A stretch of DNA of 6,501 nt from Gammaproteobacteria bacterium (GTDB lineage: Bacteria > Pseudomonadota > Gammaproteobacteria > Arenicellales > Arenicellaceae): assembly GCA_003485905.1 (NCBI GenBank), contig DNHK01000236.1, positions 1 to 6,501 of the forward strand. The letters run 5' to 3'. The position numbers were made by a program, and so were the translations under genes. Under the pieces are notes generated by a model, which worked only from the letters and a program-made list of their open reading frames with translations, was not told the origin of the DNA and did not search any database. Shown here piece after piece: positions 1 to 5,194 of this stretch (the first letter of the stretch is position 1; every line of letters begins with the position of its first letter).

Positions 1-40
1 GTTTTACTAGTTGAGCCAGGGCGCTTGCCATTTTTTGCAT
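1..40 (-). CDS. Possible 5' end of a leftward gene (partial)
   Basis: Read on the minus strand, an ATG (complement of positions 38-40) opens a stop-free frame of 13 codons that leaves the window, giving MQKMASALAQLVK. A strong purine-rich Shine-Dalgarno stretch, AGGAGGGGG (complement of 50-58), lies upstream; the spacing from AGGAGG to the ATG is 12 bases, a little long. The same frame has a stop further upstream (complement of 68-70), so this ATG is the first possible start. The product cannot be recognised from 13 residues. It would be divergent from the MAPEG-like gene at 220. A chance short frame is possible, but the good ribosome-binding site favours a real gene. Confidence 0.4.
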   Translation of the reverse strand, partial: MQKMASALAQLVK

Positions 41-62
41 TGTACCAAGCCCCCTCCTGAGT

Positions 63-93
63 ATCGGCTACCGATTTAAGTCGGTAGTCCGAT
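63..93. repeat. Inverted repeat / hairpin upstream of the leftward frame
   Basis: Arms ATCGGCTACCGA (63-74) and TCGGTAGTCCGAT (81-93) pair over 12 base pairs with a single bulged T and a six-base loop. No T-run follows on either strand, so it does not look like an intrinsic terminator. It lies just upstream of the AGGAGG site of the possible leftward gene and would sit in its leader RNA. It could be a structured 5' UTR or an operator dyad. The sequence shows the pairing; the role is inferred. Confidence 0.5.
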
Positions 94-152
94 TCAAGTC
101 CATCCGCATAAGACGCCATCAGAAAGGTCAGGTACAAAGTTTACCCTAGCCC

Positions 153-186
153 TTGACTAGGCGGGCGGCTGCCACGGTGGTATAAG
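153..186 (+). promoter_or_regulatory. Candidate promoter for the MAPEG-like gene
   Basis: An extended -10 like element, TGG followed by TATAAG (178-186), lies about 30 bases upstream of the preferred start codon. A TTGACT box occurs at 153-158, but the 22-base spacing is too long for a standard sigma-70 promoter, so the extended -10 would have to do most of the work. The TTGACT overlaps the right half of a small dyad, CCTAG (145-149) with CTAGG (157-161), which could be an operator. This is a motif reading only. Confidence 0.3.
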
Positions 187-219
187 TGCTTGGGCATAAC
201 CCGTCACAACCACTTATTA

Positions 220-594
220 ATGGACTCACCAATGATTCAGGTAATACTCGCCACTTCGATTTTATATTTAATTCAATTAATGCTGCCCGGCGCGCTCAAA
301 AAAAGAGCCGGTGAAAAAGTCGCTGAGCGCGCCACTAAAGCATTGCACAATTTGAGAGAATCACTGCCGGTCTTCTTTGTGTTTGCGGTGCTCTCCATTC
401 AGTCGAATATCGCAGACAATCTGCAGATCGCAGTCGCATGGCTTGTCTTGCGGGTACTGTTCGTGGCGGCATACAGTTCAGGCATTAATACTAAGCCGGC
501 GAACGAGTCTGGCTATGAAGCACAACCCATCAGAAGCCTAGTCTGGGTTTTGTCTATAGTTTGCCTGATTACGATGGGCGCCAACCTGGTTTAG
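220..594 (+). CDS. MAPEG-family integral membrane protein
   Basis: This 124-residue hydrophobic protein resembles the MAPEG family (membrane-associated proteins in eicosanoid and glutathione metabolism). That family includes microsomal glutathione transferases; many bacterial members have no known substrate. Residues 6-24 form the first membrane helix. A basic stretch follows (KKRAGEKVAERATK), then the family-like segment R37-A-T-K-A-L-H-N44-L-R-E47 leading into a hydrophobic helix at 49-61. Further helices lie at about 67-87 and 105-123. The R-V-L-F-V-A-A-Y segment and the later R-S-L-V-W are also typical of the C-terminal half. Four helices and this length fit the family. ATG 220 was chosen; ATG 232 and TTG 190 (which has GGTGG nine bases upstream) are alternatives, and neither ATG has a strong ribosome-binding site. 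Enzyme activity is not demonstrated; many homologues are annotated only by domain. Confidence 0.82.
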   Translation: MDSPMIQVILATSILYLIQLMLPGALKKRAGEKVAERATKALHNLRESLPVFFVFAVLSIQSNIADNLQIAVAWLVLRVLFVAAYSSGINTKPANESGYEAQPIRSLVWVLSIVCLITMGANLV

Positions 595-763
595 TGAGCG
601 CTCAACAGCTGCGACCCGTCAGGCCAAGTTGGCTATTTGAGTATGAAAGACAGTTGGCGAGAAATATTTTTGGTCGCTGGCTGAACTTTCCGCGTAACGG
701 CTGTCTTATTTAATGTGCATCATTCTTCCCCAAGAACCGACACATGTATGACCCCTCGAACTA

Positions 764-788
764 GCCCGGAGAAATCCGGGTTTTTTTT
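764..788 (+). terminator. Rho-independent terminator
   Basis: Stem CCCGGA (765-770) and TCCGGG (775-780) pairs perfectly around a GAAA tetraloop (771-774) and is followed directly by eight T residues (781-788). This is a textbook rightward intrinsic terminator. It ends transcription 170 bases after the stop of the MAPEG-like gene and insulates the five-gene block starting at 1154. The complementary strand has no T-run on the other side, so it works in one direction only. Confidence 0.9.
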
Positions 789-818
789 GGCCTACAGTCG
801 CCAGGTAGGTACCAGTGC

Positions 819-849
819 GCTTGCAAGCTCAGAGTTGAATGCAATTCAA
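819..849. repeat. Two adjacent short palindromes
   Basis: GCTTGCAAGC (819-828) is a perfect ten-base palindrome. Six bases later TTGAAT (835-840) and ATTCAA (844-849) form a perfect dyad around GCA. Both lie just after the terminator. They could be binding sites for dimeric regulators, but no such site is recognised and they sit more than 300 bases from the next gene. Confidence 0.4.
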
Positions 850-919
850 GGGTATATTGAGTACACTCGTTGTGTAATCTATGGGATGACAGATACTGCT
901 ATATTCCTTCGCTATTAAA

Positions 920-940
920 AGCAGACGAATATGTTCTGCT
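920..940. repeat. Inverted repeat AGCAGA-N9-TCTGCT
   Basis: Perfect six-base arms AGCAGA (920-925) and TCTGCT (935-940) are separated by nine bases. The 21-base span is about two helical turns, as in many dimeric repressor operators. No T-run follows, so it is not a terminator. It is about 210 bases upstream of the operon's first start codon. A role in operon control is a guess. Confidence 0.4.
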
Positions 941-1082
941 AATTTCGTGATGCCTCGTTGATGTCCCAATCATCGCTGTTGAGATTTATTGCACTAATCT
1001 GGCCCAACCTATCAGAATGCACTGACCTTTAATAAGTGACGTCGCCACTGCAGTCAAGATCGTTGCATTTTTCTGCACGCTA

Positions 1083-1099
1083 AAGAATTGCGAGTTCTT
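1083..1099. repeat. Small dyad in the operon leader or promoter region
   Basis: AAGAATT (1083-1089) can pair with AGTTCTT (1093-1099) around GCG, six Watson-Crick pairs and one G-T pair. It overlaps the weak candidate -35 box TTGCGA (1088-1093) about 60 bases before the first operon gene, so it could be either an operator or a small leader hairpin. Confidence 0.3.
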
Positions 1100-1142
1100 G
1101 TTAGTGAGTCGTCGAATCGTTAAGCGTACCAAGCCTGTTTGT

Positions 1143-1147
1143 AGGAG
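1143..1147 (+). promoter_or_regulatory. Ribosome-binding site of the first operon gene
   Basis: AGGAG with a six-base spacer to ATG 1154. This is the strongest Shine-Dalgarno match in the rightward block; later genes in the block have weak ones, which suits a model where translation enters here and downstream genes are partly coupled. Confidence 0.75.
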
Positions 1148-1153
1148 CTAAAA

Positions 1154-1912
1154 ATGATCGTTAATAATAATTTCCGTGACTCCTTTGAAGAAAAATATGT
1201 TGGATTCTACCGCTGGTTGTTGCTTCTCGTAGGTTGTTTGTCAGTCATTGGTTTTATCGCGATGATTTTGTCCCTTCTATGGACCGCCTCTGATACATCC
1301 AGGGAGCAAGCCTATGATTATTTCGACTCGCCGCAATGGCTGGAGGTTCGGCGTGAAGTTTTACCCTTGGTCGTGAAGGCAAAGGAAGACGAAGTAGTTG
1401 AGGCCGTAGTTGAAAAAAGCAGCGTATCGGTGCACCCGCTAGTCTTGGAGATAAGAGATAATCTTCTGCTTCAGTTCGATGCAAATGAGCAAAAATTAAT
1501 CGGACATGTTTTCTCAAAAAGGTTGTTAAATGAATGGTTGATGGAAGAGATCGCGATTTCTTCGAGCTGGCGTCCACGGCTGCTAGAGTCGCTGGTTTCC
1601 GCCTCAGCACAAATAGGCTCTGATGAGAGGATCAAAAGAATAGGCTCGGTAGAAGCCAGGGCCGACGTTGTTTTGGAATCCCTAAACACCTATATAGAAC
1701 ACTATCTGATCAATGTCAGACGCGCTGATCAATTAGTTGGTGAGCGTTTACAAAAGGAAGAGTCAGAAAAGACCGCGCTCGCGGCGCAAATAATAGTTGC
1801 GATTCCTATTGTGGTTATCACCTTCCTGTCCCTGATCGGGCTGATCCTTTTGATCAGAGTAGAGTTGCATTTGCGCCAGTTTGTTCGTGATTACAGGAAA
1901 ACTAACCTTTGA
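1154..1912 (+). CDS. Inner-membrane protein, two helices with periplasmic helical loop
   Basis: This 252-residue protein is not one I recognise. Residues 21-43 and about 210-235 are strong membrane helices. The short N-terminal tail (R8, K14, R20) and the C-terminal tail (R235, R241, R245, R248, K249) are basic, so by the positive-inside rule both ends face the cytoplasm and residues 44-209 lie in the periplasm. That loop is charged and looks mostly helical, with no cysteine and no catalytic motif. The layout recalls the periplasmic sensing part of chemoreceptors or sensor kinases, but there is no HAMP, kinase or output domain after the second helix. As first gene of the block it may anchor or organise the exported proteins that follow. 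The start is fixed by AGGAG at 1143-1147. Confidence 0.85.
   Translation: MIVNNNFRDSFEEKYVGFYRWLLLLVGCLSVIGFIAMILSLLWTASDTSREQAYDYFDSPQWLEVRREVLPLVVKAKEDEVVEAVVEKSSVSVHPLVLEIRDNLLLQFDANEQKLIGHVFSKRLLNEWLMEEIAISSSWRPRLLESLVSASAQIGSDERIKRIGSVEARADVVLESLNTYIEHYLINVRRADQLVGERLQKEESEKTALAAQIIVAIPIVVITFLSLIGLILLIRVELHLRQFVRDYRKTNL
1895..1912 (+). promoter_or_regulatory. TTG start with four-base stop/start overlap
   Basis: The stop of the first operon gene (TGA 1910-1912) shares four bases, TTGA, with the TTG start of the next gene at 1909. AGGA at 1895-1898 lies ten bases upstream. In the second gene's frame a TAA stands at 1903-1905, so no upstream start is possible, and the next in-frame ATG would remove the signal peptide. 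The TTG is therefore the only sensible start and implies translational coupling. Confidence 0.75.
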
Positions 1913-2490
1913 AAACACCAATTCTCTACCTGACCTGTTGCCTGTTGGTGCTGGGCGTCGCGGAGTCTTTGGCGGCAAACGGCTGTGATATTGCCGGTCA
2001 GTCGAGCCCCGGCGACTGGCGGGCAGACGTGTCGTCGTCTGAAAAGGCTGAGTATCTTTTGGATATGGAGTTGGCTGCCAGCCTTATGCATGCTGAGGCT
2101 TGTATTGCTAGCGCTGCTCAGCCATCGCAGCAAGAAAAACCTCGCGGCGATGTAGCGGCGATCGATGCGTCAGATACCGAAGACAAAGCGTTTGATTCCA
2201 CTGCTGAAGTCGCCAGCAGTGGCGGTGAGCCTTCATTGGCCGTTGAGGTTGGCGGCGTCATGATTCCAGTTGGCGAGGGCGCTTCTAAAGCCGGTTTAGT
2301 CCGGGGTTTAGTAAAACCCAATAATACCCGTCAGGATGACAGTAGTGAAGCTAGCGATTTGCCGGTGCCAAAGAATAGATTAGCGGCGATTCTTATAGAA
2401 GCGATTCGAATTGAAAGTGACCCTGACAGGCGAAATTCTTTAATAGAGCGATATAAGCAACTTTATGGCGAAAAATCTGAGTCAGATTGA
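1909..2490 (+). CDS. Small secreted protein of unknown function
   Basis: This 193-residue protein begins at TTG 1909. Residues 1-23 form a Sec signal peptide: one Lys, a hydrophobic core (ILYLTCCLLVLGV) and a likely signal peptidase I site after S-L-A (residues 20-22). The cysteines in the core do not form a proper lipobox, so it is probably not a lipoprotein. The mature part has two cysteines (C26, C65), a possible disulfide in the periplasm, around a predicted helix at about 44-70. Residues 70-155 are rich in Ser, Ala, Glu and Asp and look like a flexible linker, with one hydrophobic patch (AVEVGGVMIPV, 111-121). Residues 157-187 form an amphipathic charged helix. I know no family for it. 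Its place between an inner-membrane protein and periplasmic proteins suggests an adaptor or linker role. Confidence 0.75.
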   Translation: MKTPILYLTCCLLVLGVAESLAANGCDIAGQSSPGDWRADVSSSEKAEYLLDMELAASLMHAEACIASAAQPSQQEKPRGDVAAIDASDTEDKAFDSTAEVASSGGEPSLAVEVGGVMIPVGEGASKAGLVRGLVKPNNTRQDDSSEASDLPVPKNRLAAILIEAIRIESDPDRRNSLIERYKQLYGEKSESD

Positions 2491-2531
2491 TTCGGCAGTG
2501 TGAGTGGCAAGTCATGAATGAGTATTTGTAT

Positions 2532-2548
2532 GGAGCGTGATCGTTATG
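2532..2548 (+). promoter_or_regulatory. Ribosome-binding site deciding the start of the third operon gene
   Basis: GGAG (2532-2535) lies ten bases before ATG 2546 but only one base before the in-frame GTG 2537. The spacing favours ATG 2546 and a protein starting MRTKIYY, which also gives a normal signal-peptide n-region. Confidence 0.6.
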
Positions 2549-3853
2549 AGAACAAAGATCTACTATATTGTTATAACTTTAATCTTAAGTTTACCTTCTT
2601 CCTTTGCTGTTGCTGTGGAATTTGGGCCTGGCGCTAAAAAAACCGTTAGAGCGGAAAGCAAGGCGGAAGTTAAGTCATCACTTGCTGATACTTATAACGG
2701 GCCTAAGTTTGATCTAGTAGTACCTGTGCTGGATCCCGGGATACCCGATGATTCGACAAAGTGGGAAGGCCTTGGCATCTGGCCTGAACTGAGACGAGCA
2801 GAGGCAGTATTTTATGCTGAGCGGATAGCGGCTGTGCTTGCCGATACTGGTGTGTTTAACACTGTAATGGTAGTGCCAGATACTGCGGTGTCTGCAGATC
2901 TTTACCTTTTAGGTGAGATAGAGAAGTCGAACGGTGAAGATTTGGAAATCCAATTCAATTTCTATGACACGACCGGGAATAGGATCTTTAAGGACTATAA
3001 TCTGAGTGGCAGAGTAACTGCCGGGAAACTTGCAAGTCTCAGAGCAAAGGAAAGTGACCCCTATTCAAGCGCCTACTTAGCGCTTGCACGTAAAATTGTG
3101 GATGAGTTGCGTAAAATTGATCTTAAAGATCAAAAAATAAAGATCAAAAATGACAAATATATAGCGAAAGGTAAATATAAAAAGGTTAAGCCTGAAGCGC
3201 TTGAAAATATTCGAATGGTTCGGAATGCGTTGTATGCGCAGGAAATGTCTCCTGACGAATTCGGAGACTTGTTGAAAGAGAAAAAGCGTATTTCAACGTT
3301 GACCTACATGCCTGATTTTGAGCAGGAAAATTGGCAGCGAATAGACTCGATACTGGTGGCAGACTCGCGATTTAACCAAGTCATGCATAACAATTACCAA
3401 ACATTCGCTGACAATATGCACGAATCCTATCGACTCTGGCAGGCGGATGCCTATCCAATAGCGAAGGCGCAGCGAGATGCGCAGAGTGCCGCGAACGCGG
3501 CGCTAGTCGGCGCTATATTTAGCGCCGCCATTGCCGGTTCCCTCGCTAAAAATAGCAATAGCACAGCGGGCAAAGTAGGGGCCGCCACGGCTGCACTAGC
3601 AAGTCTTGGGGCGTTGAACAAAAGCTTTAAAGAGCGTGATGACTCCAGGCAGCAAGCGGCGCAGCTCAATGAGCTCGGCGGTTCCGTTTCTGGAATGTTG
3701 GCGCCGAAGGTGATCGCGATGGAAAACCGAGAGGTTGAATTAACGGGATCTGCTAGCGAACAGCAAGCGCAATGGAGCACGTTGCTAAAAGAACTCTATG
3801 CCGAAGGAATGCAGGATTTTAGTGACCTGGAAATAGTCGCGAGCACGGATTAA
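2546..3853 (+). CDS. Secreted protein: CsgG/PqiC-like domain plus glycine/alanine-rich hydrophobic segment
   Basis: This 435-residue protein starts with a signal peptide (MRTKIYY, hydrophobic core, likely cut after A-V-A at residue 23). Residues about 55-190 look like the anticodon-binding-type alpha/beta fold shared by TolB-N, CsgG, LpoB and PqiC-like auxiliary proteins. A strand (FDLVVPVLD) precedes a helix carrying R-R-A-E-A-V-F-Y-A-E-R, then V-F-N-T-V-M-V-V-P, then A-D-L-Y-L-L-G-E-I and strands ending Y-D-T-T-G-N. The order fits that fold; no search was possible. A Lys-rich linker (190-217) leads to a helical region. Residues about 315-358 hold two small-residue hydrophobic helices (AALVGAIFSAAIAG, AGKVGAATAALASLG) like a glycine zipper, which could insert into or touch a membrane. 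There are no cysteines, so it is not a lipoprotein. It follows the previous gene by 55 bases. Function unknown. Confidence 0.8.
   Translation: MRTKIYYIVITLILSLPSSFAVAVEFGPGAKKTVRAESKAEVKSSLADTYNGPKFDLVVPVLDPGIPDDSTKWEGLGIWPELRRAEAVFYAERIAAVLADTGVFNTVMVVPDTAVSADLYLLGEIEKSNGEDLEIQFNFYDTTGNRIFKDYNLSGRVTAGKLASLRAKESDPYSSAYLALARKIVDELRKIDLKDQKIKIKNDKYIAKGKYKKVKPEALENIRMVRNALYAQEMSPDEFGDLLKEKKRISTLTYMPDFEQENWQRIDSILVADSRFNQVMHNNYQTFADNMHESYRLWQADAYPIAKAQRDAQSAANAALVGAIFSAAIAGSLAKNSNSTAGKVGAATAALASLGALNKSFKERDDSRQQAAQLNELGGSVSGMLAPKVIAMENREVELTGSASEQQAQWSTLLKELYAEGMQDFSDLEIVASTD
3499..3527. repeat. Intragenic GC-rich hairpin with a repeated arm
   Basis: CGGCGCTA (3508-3515) and TAGCGCCG (3520-3527) form a perfect eight-base-pair stem around TATT. 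The left arm core GGCGCTA also occurs at 3499-3505, so two mutually exclusive pairings are possible. It lies inside the codons for the alanine/glycine-rich segment, where Ala and Gly codons favour GC-rich repeats, so it may be only a by-product of protein composition. Confidence 0.4.
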
Positions 3854-3859
3854 GTTTTT

Positions 3860-5188
3860 ATGGTCAATTTATTAAAAAAAGTGGCCTTGTTAAGTGTGGT
3901 CCTGTTGTACGGCCAGAACGGGAGCTCAGAGGAAATGCTTTGGTGCTCTGGTGATAGGGCCACATCGCCCATCTGCGTGGAATTGAACGATGCGCTGTTA
4001 CAGCGAAGTGATGCGGAAGTTCTCAGTAATAAAGCTGCGATGGTTACTGACCCGCCGTGGAAAGCCGAAGACTATGCTGATGCGCTCACGGTCTATGAGG
4101 AAGCTAAGGCTCAGTTTGAAAACGAATATTATGGTGATGCGGCGAGCAAATTTTCAAAATCTAGGGATTTATACAGCGCATTACTGTCTACGCTGAGCCT
4201 CAGCATCGCCATGAATAAAAAACTGGTGGATGAGGTGGGCGAGACGCGGAACTTTCAGGAAGCAATAAATGCAGCGAAAAAACTAACGGCGTGGGGTGCA
4301 GATTCTCTAACGTCGACAATTGTTGAGATGGAAGCGATGCGCCGGGATTCGGCCAGAATTACCAAAATCGCAGAACTGTTAGATGTAGGCGAGGTTCAAG
4401 ATGCGGAACGCATTGTTGGTGAGCTTGAATCAAATATTTACGCTAAAGAAGTTCAAACTTATCGGGCGCGAGTGTCGGCGTTAAAACGCGATAGCCAATT
4501 TTCTCGGTTGGTCTCTGAAGGCTTAAAGGCGCTTGATAAGAACGATTTAGCGACTGTTAAAATTACGCTAGTAAAAGCTCGAAACTTAAATCCGGGTTCT
4601 ACCACTGTCAATGAGGCGCTGCTGTCGATTAAGCAAAGGCAACGAGCGATTAGGATTATCGCTATGGAGGAAGTGCTGAGTGAGCATCTTCAGGCAGAGA
4701 ATTATTTAGCGGCTCTCGATGTGCTAAGAGACCTTGAAGCCATGGATCCCTCTTCAAATCTTCGAGCCAAAATAGCTGAAATCTCAAGTTATATTGAGAT
4801 CGAAAATCGAATCGATACCTATGCCGATCAACTAACTTCTCTATCGTCTGTAAGTTTGCGCAAGGCAATTCAAGAAGTCATCGCTGAGATTGAATCCGCG
4901 GATGTGACCCGGTTTGGAGATCGTGTAGAGTCTAAGTATCAACAGTTGAAAGCAAGATATACAGCGCTCGCAGTGAAAGTAGAGCTCGAGCTGATTTCTG
5001 ATGGTATATCCCCAGTGTTGATAAAGCCTGGTGGTAGATTAGGTGAGTTCAAAAATTTGGTGTTGAGGGTTTATCCTGGAAACTATCGATTGTCTGTAAG
5101 ATGTGTTGGCAGACAAGAGCTAGTGACTAAAATAGAAGTGCCCGCGGGTGCCGCAAGGCGGTTAGTTGATTTAACTTGTGGAATTTAA
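3860..5188 (+). CDS. Secreted TPR-like protein with C-terminal PEGA-like domain
   Basis: This 442-residue protein has a signal peptide (K6-K7, core VALLSVVLLYG, cut near residues 21-23). C29 and C39 lie just after it and C415 and C440 near the end: four cysteines that could form disulfides in the periplasm. Helical hairpins resembling TPR units lie at about 74-110, 168-190, 217-260 and 272-308; for example G-L-K-A-L-D-K-N-D-L followed by A-R-N-L-N-P, and Y-L-A-A-L-D-V-L-R-D-L-E-A-M-D-P. A further helical stretch runs to 375. Residues 376-436 look like a PEGA beta domain: V-L-I-K-P-G-G-R-L-G-E-F, then V-Y-P-G-N-Y-R-L-S-V, then V-P-A-G. TPR units bind protein partners and PEGA domains are exported beta-sandwich modules, so a scaffold role is inferred. 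It starts six bases after the previous stop with no clear ribosome-binding site, which points to translational coupling. No precise family recognised. Confidence 0.8.
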   Translation: MVNLLKKVALLSVVLLYGQNGSSEEMLWCSGDRATSPICVELNDALLQRSDAEVLSNKAAMVTDPPWKAEDYADALTVYEEAKAQFENEYYGDAASKFSKSRDLYSALLSTLSLSIAMNKKLVDEVGETRNFQEAINAAKKLTAWGADSLTSTIVEMEAMRRDSARITKIAELLDVGEVQDAERIVGELESNIYAKEVQTYRARVSALKRDSQFSRLVSEGLKALDKNDLATVKITLVKARNLNPGSTTVNEALLSIKQRQRAIRIIAMEEVLSEHLQAENYLAALDVLRDLEAMDPSSNLRAKIAEISSYIEIENRIDTYADQLTSLSSVSLRKAIQEVIAEIESADVTRFGDRVESKYQQLKARYTALAVKVELELISDGISPVLIKPGGRLGEFKNLVLRVYPGNYRLSVRCVGRQELVTKIEVPAGAARRLVDLTCGI

Positions 5189-5194
5189 CACGCA

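Larger units (their letters stand above)
595..1153. other. 559-base intergenic stretch with terminator and dyads
   Basis: I find no convincing gene here. A 67-codon frame at 715-918 runs straight through the terminator hairpin and its T-run, has no ribosome-binding site and resembles nothing I know. The stretch holds one intrinsic terminator (764-788) and several short perfect dyads: 819-828, 835-849, 920-940, 1047-1054 and 1083-1099. The promoter of the five-gene block must lie to the right of the terminator, but no -35/-10 pair with good match and spacing stands out. The best weak pair is TTGCGA (1088-1093) with TCGAAT (1112-1117), 18 bases apart. Confidence 0.6.

Noticed and set aside
63..120. 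tRNA-like fragment: hairpin with a TTTAAG loop followed by TTCAAGT, as in a T-loop
   Set aside because: The bases flanking TTCAAGT (TCCGA and CCATC) do not pair as a T-stem, the hairpin loop has six bases instead of seven, and no acceptor stem can be drawn.
643..684. 13-residue frame (MKDSWREIFLVAG) between the MAPEG-like gene and its terminator
   Set aside because: Too short, no convincing ribosome-binding site, and nothing to separate it from chance.
715..918. 67-codon rightward open frame
   Set aside because: It runs through the terminator hairpin and T-run at 764-788, has no ribosome-binding site, and its product has no recognisable character.
1705..1860. Cluster of CTGATC / GATCAG repeats
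   Set aside because: Short copies within coding sequence, matching Leu-Ile codon use in the helix regions; no array spacing or flanking structure.
1254..2321. Several minus-strand open frames opposite the first two operon genes
   Set aside because: They lie wholly or almost wholly over well-supported forward genes with signal peptides or membrane helices and look like shadow frames.
2514..2540. Eight-residue leader frame (MNEYLYGA) whose TGA overlaps the GTG at 2537
   Set aside because: No clear ribosome-binding site of its own and the preferred start of the next gene is ATG 2546, so the neat overlap is probably chance.
3117..3147. Palindrome TTGATCTT-A-AAGATCAA with a second AAGATCAA copy nearby
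   Set aside because: Lies in the Lys/Asp-rich linker codons of a real gene; AT-rich, with a one-base centre, and explained by repeated Lys-Asp-Gln type codons.
3451..3780. 109-codon minus-strand frame rich in Ala, Leu and Cys
   Set aside because: It mirrors the GC-rich Ala/Gly codons of the forward gene; no start signal or domain supports it.
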